Part shown: piece after piece, positions 8,811 through 18,146 of the stretch | Numbering within the stretch: position 1 is the stretch's first letter | How the letters are laid out: every line of letters begins with the position of its first letter | Assembly: GCF_036655075.1 (NCBI RefSeq) | Contig: NZ_JAVVQU010000006.1 | Location: forward strand, 13,966-77,965 | Length of the DNA: 64,000 nucleotides | Reading direction: 5' to 3' | Source: Holtiella sp036655075 | GTDB lineage: Bacteria > Bacillota > Clostridia > Lachnospirales > Cellulosilyticaceae | The notes under the pieces: generated by a model | The model's input: the letters and a program-made list of their open reading frames with translations, nothing else | Told to the model about the DNA's origin: nothing | The model's database searches: none | Program-made: the position numbers and the translations under genes

Positions 8811-10136
8811 ATGTTAAAAGAATTTTTTAAATATGCAATTCCCTCAGCCCTTGCTATGTTTATATCATCCCTTTACACGGTTATTGATGGTATTTTTGTA
8901 GGTCAAGGTGTAGGGGACATGGCACTTGCGGCCGTCAACATTGTTTTACCTTTTACTGTTATATTATTTGGACTTGCATCAATGTTTGCTATTGGTGGTG
9001 GGTCACAAGTTTCTAAATATATTGGAGCGGGAGATGGAGACAAGGCAGTTAATATTTTTAGACAAGTTTTCAAGTTTCTGATTATTTTAAGCGGAATCAT
9101 CAGTTTGGTTTGTATTCTTTTTACAAAGCAAATTGTAGGAATGCTTGGAGCGACAGAGACATTAAGCGGACTAGCAGCAGAATACTTAAGGTTTTATGCT
9201 ATCTTCTGTATTCCGAACTTAATTGGAATTGTGCTTAGTAGCTTTGTAAGAAATGATGGAAGACCAAAGCTTGCCATGATTTCTACCATTATGGGTGCGA
9301 TCACAAATATTATTTTAGACTATCTCTTTATTTTCCAATTTGGACTAGGTATTAAAGGGGCAGCTATTGCTACAGGCCTTGGTCAAATTGTTACAGTAGC
9401 AGTACTTGTACCTCATTTTATGGGCAAAAAAGGCTACTTATCTTTTGGAAATATTAAACTTAACTTTGAAGAACTTAAGACTTTCTCTAAGATTGGTTTC
9501 CCATCTTTCTTTGCACAAGCAAGCTACTCAGTGATTGTACTCATTCACAATGTGATGCTGATTAAGTATATGGGTGAAACAGGTATTTCAGCGTACAGTA
9601 TCATTAACTACATTACAACGAATACCTATATGGTGCTCTATGGTTTAACCCTAGGTGCACAGCCACTCATTAGTTACAACTATGGACGTGGAGACAGTAA
9701 GCGTATGCTAGGATTTTACAAAATCACATGTATCAGTGCAACGATTGTAAGTGGAGCCTTTGTGTTAATTAGTTTTGTATTAGGACCGAGCTTGATTGGA
9801 ATCTTTACAACTGACCCAGAAATTGCACAGCTGGCTTATCTAGCACTTCGTATGGCAAGTTTTAGTTACTTTGCGGTGGGTATTAACCTAAATACCCTTG
9901 TTTACTTCCAAGCTTTAGAAAAACCAAAGTACTCTAACTTGAGTTGTATATTAAGATCTGTTGTCTTTTTGCCACTAGCGATGTTTGGTTTATGTATGGT
10001 GTTTGGTGGAAATGGGATTTGGGCAGGTACGATTGTGTCAGAGATGTTAACCCTTATTACAATTACACTGATTGGTAATGTGAAAAAATCTACAAAAGAA
10101 GTCTTCCAAATAGAAAGCCTAGCAATGGAAGCTTAA
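8811..10136 (+). CDS. MATE family multidrug efflux pump (MepA-like)
   Basis: This 441-residue membrane protein has about 12 predicted helices in two homologous halves. The opening FFKYAIPSALAMFISSLYTVIDGIF and GGGSQVSKYIGAGD are typical of MepA-like MATE transporters, as is LTLGAQPLISYNYGRGD in the second half. It likely exports cationic drugs using an ion gradient. The ATG at 8811 is preferred over 8805 because AAAGGGAGG ends 7 nt upstream of it. The MerR-type promoter just upstream indicates drug-induced expression. Confidence 0.88.
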   Translation: MLKEFFKYAIPSALAMFISSLYTVIDGIFVGQGVGDMALAAVNIVLPFTVILFGLASMFAIGGGSQVSKYIGAGDGDKAVNIFRQVFKFLIILSGIISLVCILFTKQIVGMLGATETLSGLAAEYLRFYAIFCIPNLIGIVLSSFVRNDGRPKLAMISTIMGAITNIILDYLFIFQFGLGIKGAAIATGLGQIVTVAVLVPHFMGKKGYLSFGNIKLNFEELKTFSKIGFPSFFAQASYSVIVLIHNVMLIKYMGETGISAYSIINYITTNTYMVLYGLTLGAQPLISYNYGRGDSKRMLGFYKITCISATIVSGAFVLISFVLGPSLIGIFTTDPEIAQLAYLALRMASFSYFAVGINLNTLVYFQALEKPKYSNLSCILRSVVFLPLAMFGLCMVFGGNGIWAGTIVSEMLTLITITLIGNVKKSTKEVFQIESLAMEA

Positions 10137-10145
10137 AAGGTAAAG

Positions 10146-10187
10146 AAAGTGCTATGATGCCCTAAAGGAGCAAAATAGCACTTTTTT
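10146..10187 (+). terminator. intrinsic terminator after the MATE gene
   Basis: AAAGTGCTAT (10146-10155) pairs perfectly with ATAGCACTTT (10175-10184) and is followed by more T residues. Confidence 0.8.
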
Positions 10188-10257
10188 CTATTCTGAAACG
10201 TTATAAATAGGGCGCTAACACGGTTTGTTTATTTTGAAACATTAAGAAGGTGAGCGT

Positions 10258-10485
10258 TTGAATATAACTCATTTAAAATATGCCATTGAAGTAGAAAAGA
10301 CAGGTTCTATTACAAAAGCTGCAGAGCATCTTTATATGGGGCAACCTAATCTAAGTAAATCGATTAAAGAGTTAGAAGCTAAAGTTGAAAAAATTGCTGA
10401 ACTTGCTGTAGGAGATGCTTGCACAGGGTCTAATCCAAGAGTGATTACACCAAGTGAAATGGAAAGACTCTTTTTTTGCCATTAG
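10258..10485 (+). pseudogene. chimeric remnant: LysR N-terminus joined to iron-alcohol-dehydrogenase C-terminus
   Basis: The 75-residue frame begins as a LysR regulator (TTG start; residues 1-41 include GSITKAAEHLYMGQPNLSKS, the winged-helix). From about residue 45 it changes to AELAVGDACTGSNPR followed by ITPSEMERLF, the C-terminal end of iron-containing alcohol dehydrogenases; EutG in this window has EDACMLTNPR at the same place. The simplest reading is a deletion that joined the 5' end of a lysR gene in frame to the 3' end of a neighbouring adh gene. Neither part can do its normal job, although the DNA-binding half could still fold. Confidence 0.75.
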
Positions 10486-10591
10486 GAAATAGTGATACTA
10501 GGCGAGTGGTTCACCATAAGGTAGTGAGAATAGGCTATAAATAGTAAGGGGAAATGTATATAATAGAAGAAGTTCAAAAGGAGGGTCTAAG

Positions 10592-11428
10592 ATGGATAGA
10601 AGATTTAGTATAGGAGAAGTTTCAAAACTCCATAATGTGTCCGTACAGACGCTAAGACATTATGATAAAGTAGGCTTATTGAAGCCGGCTTATATTAATG
10701 AAAGTAGTAAGTACCGCTATTATTCGGTGAAGCATTTTATTATGTTGGATTTTATTAAGCAGTGTAAAGCTATGGGATTGACATTAGATGAGATTAAGGA
10801 ATTAATGGACCATCATACCTCTGTAGATGCAATCTTAGAAGTCATTACCAAACAAAAAGAAATGGTTACCAAGAAGATAGAAGAGCTTCAACAGATTCAA
10901 AAGCATATTGAAATATTAGAAGATAAAATTCAAACAGCTCTAAATGAGGGGATAGGAAGCGTCTTTGTAAAATACTGTCCTACTAGATATTTTATAAAAT
11001 ATAATAATACAAAACGCTATACAGAGGAGTTTGAGATTAAGCTGACTGAGACATTGCGTGATCTTGAGAAAGAACACGGGGTGGGCCACAAAGAGCTAGC
11101 CTTTGCAACATCTTATGAGAAGTTTAAACAAGATAAGCAGCTCACATATGACCATATGATGATAGGTTATGGAGAAAACAAAAGCGTTGTACAAAGAGAG
11201 CAAGTGGTCTTGCCAGAAGGTCACTATCTCACTTTAAATTTTGACGATGATTTTAAAAATACAAGCCCTTATTATGCACAACTTTTGACTTATATTGAAG
11301 CGCAAGATCTGCAGGTAGGGAAAACTTTTTATGAGAGTTATATGATTACAAGAATGGATTTGATGAACAATGAGGAGAAATCTCTTGGGCAAATTCAAAT
11401 TCAACTTATAGAAAAGGTAATTACTTAG
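10592..11428 (+). CDS. MerR-family regulator with GyrI-like effector domain (BmrR type)
   Basis: The 278-residue protein has an N-terminal MerR winged helix (FSIGEVSKLHNVSVQTLRHY, then YRYYS), a coiled coil at about 75-115 (TKQKEMVTKKIEELQQIQKH) and a C-terminal GyrI-like ligand domain from about 125. This is the BmrR/TipA plan: drug binding turns on an efflux promoter. The MATE gene upstream has a matching 19-bp-spacer operator, so this is its likely activator. AGGAGG precedes the ATG. The regulator lies downstream of the pump with the LysR/adh remnant between them. Confidence 0.87.
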   Translation: MDRRFSIGEVSKLHNVSVQTLRHYDKVGLLKPAYINESSKYRYYSVKHFIMLDFIKQCKAMGLTLDEIKELMDHHTSVDAILEVITKQKEMVTKKIEELQQIQKHIEILEDKIQTALNEGIGSVFVKYCPTRYFIKYNNTKRYTEEFEIKLTETLRDLEKEHGVGHKELAFATSYEKFKQDKQLTYDHMMIGYGENKSVVQREQVVLPEGHYLTLNFDDDFKNTSPYYAQLLTYIEAQDLQVGKTFYESYMITRMDLMNNEEKSLGQIQIQLIEKVIT

Positions 11429-11455
11429 GCCAAGGGTTATTGCTAAGAAGTCAGA

Positions 11456-11590
11456 CTAGGTCAGGGAAATGGCACACCAAATAGCAATTACACCTTGAAC
11501 AATAATAGTGGCTAAGGCAGCACCACCTATACCCCAACTGAAGTCAATAATAAAAAGTAAGTCTAAAAAATATTAAGTAAGGCGGAGAGG
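11456..11590 (-). pseudogene. MATE transporter fragment
   Basis: Read on the minus strand, this piece encodes DLLFIIDFSWGIGGAALATI followed by a VQGVIAIWCAISL-like end and a stop. That is the conserved LDxxFI...GxxGAAxAT segment found in the first half of MATE pumps. Shifting the frame one base upstream restores ALLNIF, so a frameshift is present. Nothing else of the gene remains. It differs from the intact MATE gene at 8.8 kb and is a separate decayed copy. Confidence 0.7.
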
Positions 11591-11690
11591 ATAAGGAAGC
11601 AAAATAATTATATATGAAGACAAAACTAAGCCCCCAGAAGATAACTATGTATAAACTTAATAAGTAACAGTTGAATAAAAATGGATAGCA

Positions 11691-11726
11691 AAAAGGAGAT
11701 GTAATGACTACATCTCCTTTTTGTGT
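11691..11726. terminator. intrinsic terminator of the solute-binding protein gene (bidirectional)
   Basis: AAAAGGAGATGTA (11691-11703) pairs perfectly with 11709-11721 across a 5-nt loop. The A tract on the left gives a T tract for the minus-strand gene ending at 11730. Confidence 0.85.
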
Positions 11727-11729
11727 ATA

Positions 11730-13298
11730 TTAGTTACCTAAATATCTTTGATAAGCGCCATTGTAGATTTCCATGTATCTTTCTAATCCCATTTGGTTGA
11801 GTTTAGCTACATAAGCATCCCATTCAGCATCAGCGCTGTTTTGACCTGTTGTCCATTTTGCTTTGTTAAGATTTACAAAGTCTTGTAAATCTGTTTGAAG
11901 TGAAGAAAGTTCTTTAGATTCTTCTGGAGTTAAAGTCATGTTTGGAATAGCTGGAGCAAAGAATGGTCTGTACATTTCTTGTCTTGCATCTGCTGCTAAA
12001 CCGTCTTTAGTTGGTATAAGATCATTTGCTTTGATTTCTGGTGTTTCCATAGTTGGAACGTATGGGCCTGGGCATTCACTTGGTACACCAGGTTGGCTAG
12101 GCATGATTTCCCATTGTTCGCCACGAGCTTCTAAACGGTTACCATATTTAAGTTTTAAAGAATGTTCTTTATCAAAGAATGAATCGATGTAGCGCATTGC
12201 TGCAGCTGGATTTTGGCATGTTGCAGAGATGATTGCACGGTTTTTATCGATACCGTAGTCAAATTGTGACCAAAGTTTGTGACCATCTGGTCCTTCTAAT
12301 GGTTCGATAGCAATCCATTCAATATCTGTACCTTCTACAGGACCATTTGTAAGGTAAGCACCTAAGTAGTCAGAACTTCTTTTTGCCATGTATTGGTTGT
12401 GGTCTTGAGTGAAAAGTTCTTTGTCAAGTAAACCTTCTGTGTAAAGTTTGCTTGTCCAGTTGATGTAATCTTTGTAACCATCTTGAATTGGTGTGTAAAT
12501 AAGTTCTGATTCGTCTTCGTTAAGCATCATGCTTCCTGTAAGTGTAACAACACCAAAAGCACCACTGAAACCAGTATCTCCATTCCACACATCGTATGGT
12601 GGTACTGGTTCGTATGTCATTGGAATTTCATCAGCTTTACCATTTCCGTTAGGATCTTGTGTTTTGAAAGCTTTTAATACTTCGTAGAACTCATCTGTTG
12701 TTGTTGGTACTTCTAAACCTAATTTATCTAACCAAGTTTTGTTGATACAAAGTTGAGTTGTTGCTGTACCAGCTTCAGCATTAACAGCTGGGATAGAGTA
12801 GATATTACCATCTGGCATTGTGATTGCTTTTTTGATGTCAGGTCTTGCATCAAGTACAGCTTTGATATTTGGAGCATATTGATCGATTAAATCATTTAAA
12901 GGAGTGAAAAGACCCATTCCAGCATATTTGTTGATCATAGATGAACTTAAACCTGAGAAGAAGATATCAGGGAGTTTGTTTGAAGCTAAAACTAAGTTAA
13001 GTTTTTCAGTTGCACCATCACCACTTACTGTTTCAAAGTCTACGAATACGTTTGTTTTTTCAGCAAGTTCTTGGAAAACTGGATAGTCATCCCAACTACC
13101 GCCACCTGGTTCACCATATGCAAAAGCAGTTAAGTCAACGCGCTCTTGTACGATAGGGTAACCTGTTAAGTTGATTTCTTGCTTTGTAGTTCCTGCACCT
13201 GTTGATTCATCTGCTGCTGGTTTGCTACAGCCTGTCATTGATGAGAATACAAGCATTGAAGCAGTTGCTAAAGTTAAAGCTCTAGTAAATTTTGTCAT
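11730..13298 (-). CDS. extracellular solute-binding lipoprotein (ABC importer family 1, LplA-like)
   Basis: This 522-residue lipoprotein has a signal peptide ending in the lipobox SSMTGC (Cys23), so it is anchored to the outer face of the membrane. The body has the family-1 solute-binding pattern: LPDIFFSGLS, YAGMGLFTPLNDLI, and DGNIYSIPAVN. Similar proteins bind oligosaccharides or other large solutes for ABC importers with separate permeases. No permease or ATPase gene is adjacent, so its partners must be elsewhere. CAGGAG lies 8 nt before the ATG. Clean codon use and a strong terminator suggest high expression. Confidence 0.85.
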   Translation of the reverse strand: MTKFTRALTLATASMLVFSSMTGCSKPAADESTGAGTTKQEINLTGYPIVQERVDLTAFAYGEPGGGSWDDYPVFQELAEKTNVFVDFETVSGDGATEKLNLVLASNKLPDIFFSGLSSSMINKYAGMGLFTPLNDLIDQYAPNIKAVLDARPDIKKAITMPDGNIYSIPAVNAEAGTATTQLCINKTWLDKLGLEVPTTTDEFYEVLKAFKTQDPNGNGKADEIPMTYEPVPPYDVWNGDTGFSGAFGVVTLTGSMMLNEDESELIYTPIQDGYKDYINWTSKLYTEGLLDKELFTQDHNQYMAKRSSDYLGAYLTNGPVEGTDIEWIAIEPLEGPDGHKLWSQFDYGIDKNRAIISATCQNPAAAMRYIDSFFDKEHSLKLKYGNRLEARGEQWEIMPSQPGVPSECPGPYVPTMETPEIKANDLIPTKDGLAADARQEMYRPFFAPAIPNMTLTPEESKELSSLQTDLQDFVNLNKAKWTTGQNSADAEWDAYVAKLNQMGLERYMEIYNGAYQRYLGN

Positions 13299-13739
13299 AT
13301 TCGATCTCCTGTCTTGTTATAAAGTAATGAAAAAGTAAGGTAATCACTTTATATTTGTAGTTAACAGTTCTTAAAAAGTTAAGTGGAAGTTAAGGACTGT
13401 TTAATATGTATAGATAATAACATAAACTTGATGACTATTAAAGCATTTTAAAACAAAAAGTAAACAAAATTTAAATTTTTGTTCAAAAACAACCAAATTA
13501 GAGTAAAAAATAGGTTTAAAACAAGCATTTATTTGTGCAATATTACTAGTAAAAAAATTAAGTAAAGTTAAAAAAGTTAACTTTGATTTAAAAAATATAT
13601 AAAGTAAAGTGTAAAAAAAGCGAAATAGAACCCTTAAATCGTAGGAAAAGTTAAGGAGAAGTTTTGTGACAAAGTTACAGAAAGTGGAAGAAGTATGACA
13701 TAAACTATTAATGTATTACACAATAACTTATTTGATGAG
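13299..13739. other. AT-rich intergenic region with leader hairpin
   Basis: About 440 bases without a gene separate the minus-strand lipoprotein gene from the thioredoxin remnant. ACAGTTCTTAA (13364-13374) and TTAAGGACTGT (13390-13400) form an inverted repeat that would lie in the 5' leader of the lipoprotein mRNA. The rest is very AT-rich and should contain promoters for both directions, but I cannot fix one with confidence. Confidence 0.4.
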
Positions 13740-13748
13740 GTGAAAGAT

Positions 13749-13979
13749 ATGAAGAGTATGCAAAGTACAAAGAGAAACTATGAACAAGAATTACTTCATG
13801 CAAGTGAAAAGTCTGATGTGAAAGTTTGTAAGATTAATATAGAAGAAGAACCAGAGCTGGCAGAACGATTCAAAATCTCAAGTATCCCAACGCTTATGTT
13901 TGTAAAAGAAGGGAAAGTCATAGAAAGAAGTGAGGGGGTTAAGCCGAAGAAAATGATTTTAGCACTGTTAGAAAAATAG
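13749..13979 (+). CDS. truncated thioredoxin-like protein without the active-site cysteines
   Basis: The 76-residue product matches the second half of thioredoxin: VKVCKINIEEEPELAERF, then SSIPTLMFVKEGKVI with the conserved cis-proline, then a final helix. The first strand and the WCGPC active site are absent; the N-terminus (MKSMQSTKRNYEQELLHA) is unrelated or decayed. Redox activity is therefore not expected. GAGGTG sits 6 nt before the ATG at 13749, so it may still be translated. It is either a decaying gene or a non-catalytic remnant. Confidence 0.65.
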   Translation: MKSMQSTKRNYEQELLHASEKSDVKVCKINIEEEPELAERFKISSIPTLMFVKEGKVIERSEGVKPKKMILALLEK

Positions 13980-14091
13980 GAGTATGAAATATATTTTTAT
14001 TTTAACCACTTTAATGCCATTTTAACGTGGGGGGACTGTTCTCTAATACCTATTTAATTTTAGATTGAATATACTACAAGGGTAAGGAGGC

Positions 14092-14109
14092 ATGAGTACT
14101 AAAATATAA
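14092..14109 (+). other. 5-codon leader ORF upstream of kdpA
   Basis: AAGGAGG is followed at correct spacing by ATG AGT ACT AAA ATA TAA. The near-repeat AATATAACAAC occurs twice directly after it. It could be the vestige of a kdpF-like start or a translated leader; there is no direct proof of either. Confidence 0.25.
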
Positions 14110-14180
14110 CAACTTAGAATATAACAACCTAAAATAGTATAAATGCAAAATGAAATAAACGAAGAGGAGTGAATAAAAGT

Positions 14181-15917
14181 ATGTTTACATTTTTGCAGTA
14201 TGGACTCTATTTAGCCTTATTAGTCATTTTAGCCATACCACTAGGGGCCTATATAGGTAAGGTTATGGATGGAGAAAATGTGTTCTTATCTAAAATCTTT
14301 GGATCTTGTGAAAAAATTGTTTATAAGGTTTTGCATATTAAGCAGGGCGAAGAGATGAATTGGAAAAAGTATGCACTGAGTGTAGGGGTTTTCAATTTAG
14401 TAGGATTTATTTTATTGTTTTTTATACATATGATGCAAGGATTGTTACCTTTTAATCCACAAGGTATACCTGGAACGAGTTGGCACTTAGCATTTAATAA
14501 TACAGCAAGCTTTGTGACCAATACCAACTGGCAGGCCTATAGCGGAGAATCTAGTTTATCTTATTTCACACAGATGTTTGGTTTGACTGTGCAAAATTTC
14601 ATTTCTGCGGCAAGCGGTATAGCTGTTTTATTTGCAGTTATTAGAGGGTTTGTAAAAACTAAAACAGAAGGACTTGGAAGCTTTTGGGTAGACTTAACCC
14701 GTAGTGTTTTATATGTCTTATTGCCTTTATCAATCGTTGTATCTTTACTCATTGTTTCACAAGGCGTAGTACAAAACTTTAGTCCCTATGAGACGGTACA
14801 ACTTGTAGAACCGATTGTATTAGAAGATGGGAGAAAGATAACTGAACAAATTGTACCCATGGGACCTGCAGCAAGTCAAATTGCAATTAAACAATTAGGA
14901 ACCAATGGCGGTGGATTCTTTGGTGTAAACTCAGCTCATCCCTTAGAAAATCCAACAGGGCTTTCTAATTTAATAGAAGTCCTTTCTATATTACTTATAC
15001 CTGTTGCACTTTGTTTTACCTTTGGGAGAAATGTCAAAGATAAGCGACAAGGAAAGGCTATCTTTATGGCAATGCTGCTTATGCTGGTGATGGCACTCGG
15101 ATGTATTGCCGCGGCTGAACAACAAGGTACACCACAACTTGCCGGAAAGGGTACGGTAGATCTTTCTACCTATAAGCAAGCTGGTGGCAATATGGAAGGA
15201 AAAGAAGCTAGATTTGGTATTGTTGGATCATCTGTATGGGCAGCATATACAACAGCAGCTTCTAATGGATCAGTCAATTCTATGCATGATTCCTACACAC
15301 CTCTTGGTGGTATGATGACTATGTTGCAAATACAACTGGGGGAAGTCATTTTCGGTGGTGTAGGATGTGGATTATACGGTATGCTAGGCTTTGCTATTTT
15401 AGCTGTATTTATGGCGGGTTTAATGGTAGGACGTACACCTGAGTATTTAGGAAAGAAGATAGAGCCTTTTGAAATGAAGATGGCAGTATTGACTTGCCTT
15501 GCAACACCTGTTGTTATTTTAGTTGGGAGTGGCCTTGCGGCAATGGTGCCAGAGGTTGCAGAAAGTATTAACAATAGCGGTGCACATGGGTTCTCAGAAA
15601 TACTTTATGCCTATTCTTCAGCTGGAGGTAATAATGGGTCTGCATTTGCAGGGTTTAATGCCAATACACCGTTTATCAATGTCACAATAGGCATTGCGAT
15701 GTTATGTGCAAGATTTGTACCGATGATGGCTATGCTTGCATTAGCTGGAAGTCTAGTGAAAAAGAAACATATTGCAGCAACAATGGGGACACTTTCAACT
15801 TGCAATGGAATGTTTATAGGATTATTAATCTTTGTTGTACTTCTTATTGGGGCGTTAAGCTTCTTCCCAGCGCTTGCGCTTGGACCTATTGCAGAGTACT
15901 TTCAAATGTTAGGTTAG
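14181..15917 (+). CDS. kdpA: potassium-transporting ATPase subunit A
   Basis: KdpA (about 578 residues, the usual length is near 560) is the K+-selective channel-like subunit of the KdpFABC pump. Its sequence shows the multi-helix plan and the filter loops FNNTASFVTNTNWQ, KQLGTNGGGFFG, and NNSGAHGFSEILYAYSSAGG. I use the ATG at 14181, 11 nt after AAGAGGAG; a GTG at 14169 is too close to that site. It opens the kdpABCDE locus. No kdpF is evident upstream. Expression is expected under low external K+, through the KdpDE pair encoded downstream. Confidence 0.95.
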   Translation: MFTFLQYGLYLALLVILAIPLGAYIGKVMDGENVFLSKIFGSCEKIVYKVLHIKQGEEMNWKKYALSVGVFNLVGFILLFFIHMMQGLLPFNPQGIPGTSWHLAFNNTASFVTNTNWQAYSGESSLSYFTQMFGLTVQNFISAASGIAVLFAVIRGFVKTKTEGLGSFWVDLTRSVLYVLLPLSIVVSLLIVSQGVVQNFSPYETVQLVEPIVLEDGRKITEQIVPMGPAASQIAIKQLGTNGGGFFGVNSAHPLENPTGLSNLIEVLSILLIPVALCFTFGRNVKDKRQGKAIFMAMLLMLVMALGCIAAAEQQGTPQLAGKGTVDLSTYKQAGGNMEGKEARFGIVGSSVWAAYTTAASNGSVNSMHDSYTPLGGMMTMLQIQLGEVIFGGVGCGLYGMLGFAILAVFMAGLMVGRTPEYLGKKIEPFEMKMAVLTCLATPVVILVGSGLAAMVPEVAESINNSGAHGFSEILYAYSSAGGNNGSAFAGFNANTPFINVTIGIAMLCARFVPMMAMLALAGSLVKKKHIAATMGTLSTCNGMFIGLLIFVVLLIGALSFFPALALGPIAEYFQMLG

Positions 15918-15930
15918 GGGGACTAGGAAA

Positions 15931-18003
15931 ATGAAAACACAATCTACAAAGCATAGGGTGGATTCTAAAATGATAATGCGTGCACTTAAAGATTCTTTTA
16001 CTAAGCTGGCGCCGAAGACACAACTTGAAAATCCAGTAATGTTTTTAGTGTATGTATCAGCGATTTTAACAACAGGTCTATTTGGTCTTGCCTTATTGGG
16101 TATACAAGATGCCCCAACAGGATTTATATTTGGGATAGCACTTATCCTTTGGTTTACTGTTTTGTTTGCAAACTTTGCAGAAGCTATAGCCGAGGGACGT
16201 GGGAAAGCACAAGCAGATGCCCTACGTTCAGCTAAAAAGGATGTAGATGCATATCGAATGACTTCTATAGAAGATAAAAATCATTTAACAGTAGTTTCTT
16301 CTGCAAGTCTTAAAAAAGGTGATTTAGTGCTTGTTAAGGCAGGGGTGCAAATCCCAGCAGATGGAGAGGTGGTAGAAGGTGCATCCTCCGTAGATGAAAG
16401 TGCCATAACAGGTGAGTCAGCACCGGTTATTCGTGAAGCAGGTGGAGACCGAAGTGCTGTAACGGGTGGTACAACTGTTATTTCTGACTGGATTGTGATA
16501 CAGATAACAAGTGAAGCAGGTGAAAGCTTTTTAGACAAAATGATTGCCATGGTAGAAGGGGCAGCAAGAAAGAAAACACCTAATGAAATTGCCTTGCAAA
16601 TTTTCTTAGTGGCTTTAACTATCATATTTATATTAGTTACGGGATCTCTTTATACTTATTCTGACTTTTCAGCTAAACAAGCAGGAATAGATAATCCAAC
16701 ATCTATTACAGCATTGATTGCGCTTCTTGTTTGTCTTGCACCTACAACTATTGGTGCGCTTTTATCAGCTATAGGTATTGCAGGTATGAGTAGACTCAAC
16801 CAAGCCAATGTTTTAGCAATGAGTGGTCGTGCAATCGAAGCAGCTGGAGATGTAGATATCTTGATGCTAGATAAAACAGGTACAATCACACTTGGAAATA
16901 GACAGGCAAGTGAATTTATACCTGTAGACGGTCATTGTGTAGAAGAGCTGGCCGATGCTGCGCAACTTTCTTCTTTGCCTGATGAAACACCAGAAGGGCG
17001 TAGTGTAGTGATCTTAGCGAAAGAACGATTTGGTATTCGTGAAAGAAATTTAAGTGAACTTCATGCAGAGTTTGTACCTTTTTCCGCAAAGACTAGAATG
17101 AGTGGGGTCAACTTAAAGGGCATAGAAGTTCGTAAAGGGGCTGCGGATTCTATCAAGCAATATGTAGAAGCTCAAGGTAGTATTTATAGTAGGCAATGCG
17201 ATGAAGTTGTAACCCAGATCGCCAATCAAGGAGGAACACCGTTAGTTGTTTCTAAAAACTACGAAATCTTAGGCGTTATCTTCTTAAAGGACATTATTAA
17301 AAAAGGCGTTAAGGAAAAATTTGCAGATCTTCGTAAGATGGGGATTAAAACCATTATGATAACAGGTGATAACCCACTGACAGCCGCAGCAATTGCAGCA
17401 GAGGCAGGAGTAGATGACTTTTTAGCAGAGGCTACACCTGAAGGGAAGCTTGCGATGATTCGGGACTTCCAGGTTAAAGGTCATTTGGTAGCTATGACAG
17501 GGGATGGAACCAACGATGCACCAGCACTTGCTCAAGCCGATGTAGCGGTGGCTATGAACACAGGAACACAAGCAGCTAAGGAAGCTGGGAATATGGTGGA
17601 TTTGGACTCTTCACCTACTAAACTTATCGAAATTGTACGTATTGGCAAACAGCTTCTAATGACAAGGGGGAGTTTAACCACCTTTAGTATTGCGAATGAC
17701 TTAGCTAAATACTTTGCGATTATTCCAGCGTTATTTATGGGCTTGTATCCAGGACTTAGCGCCTTGAATATTATGGGGTTACACAGTGGGGAGAGTGCAA
17801 TCTTCTCCGCCATTATCTACAATGCCCTTGTCATTATTGCATTGATTCCACTTGCGCTTAAAGGTGTAAAATATCGTGAAGTTTCAGCTGGGCGATTGCT
17901 TGGACGGAACCTTTTGGTTTATGGAGTAGGTGGGATGATTACACCTTTTATTTTTATCAAACTTATTGATATGCTTATTGTAGCCTTAGGCATTGTAGCC
18001 TAA
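15931..18003 (+). CDS. kdpB: potassium-transporting ATPase subunit B
   Basis: This 690-residue P-type ATPase hydrolyses ATP to drive K+ through KdpA. The phosphorylation motif MLDKTGTITLGN, the actuator loop SAITGESAPV, the hinge MTGDGTNDAPALAQADVAVA and MITGDNPLTAAAIA are all intact. Transmembrane segments lie near the N-terminus, around residues 225-290 and in the last 120 residues. It begins 13 nt after kdpA with its own AGGGGGAC ribosome binding site. The family length is near 680-690, so it is complete. Confidence 0.97.
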   Translation: MKTQSTKHRVDSKMIMRALKDSFTKLAPKTQLENPVMFLVYVSAILTTGLFGLALLGIQDAPTGFIFGIALILWFTVLFANFAEAIAEGRGKAQADALRSAKKDVDAYRMTSIEDKNHLTVVSSASLKKGDLVLVKAGVQIPADGEVVEGASSVDESAITGESAPVIREAGGDRSAVTGGTTVISDWIVIQITSEAGESFLDKMIAMVEGAARKKTPNEIALQIFLVALTIIFILVTGSLYTYSDFSAKQAGIDNPTSITALIALLVCLAPTTIGALLSAIGIAGMSRLNQANVLAMSGRAIEAAGDVDILMLDKTGTITLGNRQASEFIPVDGHCVEELADAAQLSSLPDETPEGRSVVILAKERFGIRERNLSELHAEFVPFSAKTRMSGVNLKGIEVRKGAADSIKQYVEAQGSIYSRQCDEVVTQIANQGGTPLVVSKNYEILGVIFLKDIIKKGVKEKFADLRKMGIKTIMITGDNPLTAAAIAAEAGVDDFLAEATPEGKLAMIRDFQVKGHLVAMTGDGTNDAPALAQADVAVAMNTGTQAAKEAGNMVDLDSSPTKLIEIVRIGKQLLMTRGSLTTFSIANDLAKYFAIIPALFMGLYPGLSALNIMGLHSGESAIFSAIIYNALVIIALIPLALKGVKYREVSAGRLLGRNLLVYGVGGMITPFIFIKLIDMLIVALGIVA

Positions 18004-18146
18004 GGATTAAAATGGTTTAAAAGGCGTTGAGTCCTATAAGTGAAAAATAATGGTCTGTAAAACACACCATTATATAGAAGAAAAAAATAAAGTCATAGAT
18101 AAAAAGTCAAGAAATAAAAAAGTTGCAAGTGATGGAGGTCAAAGTG

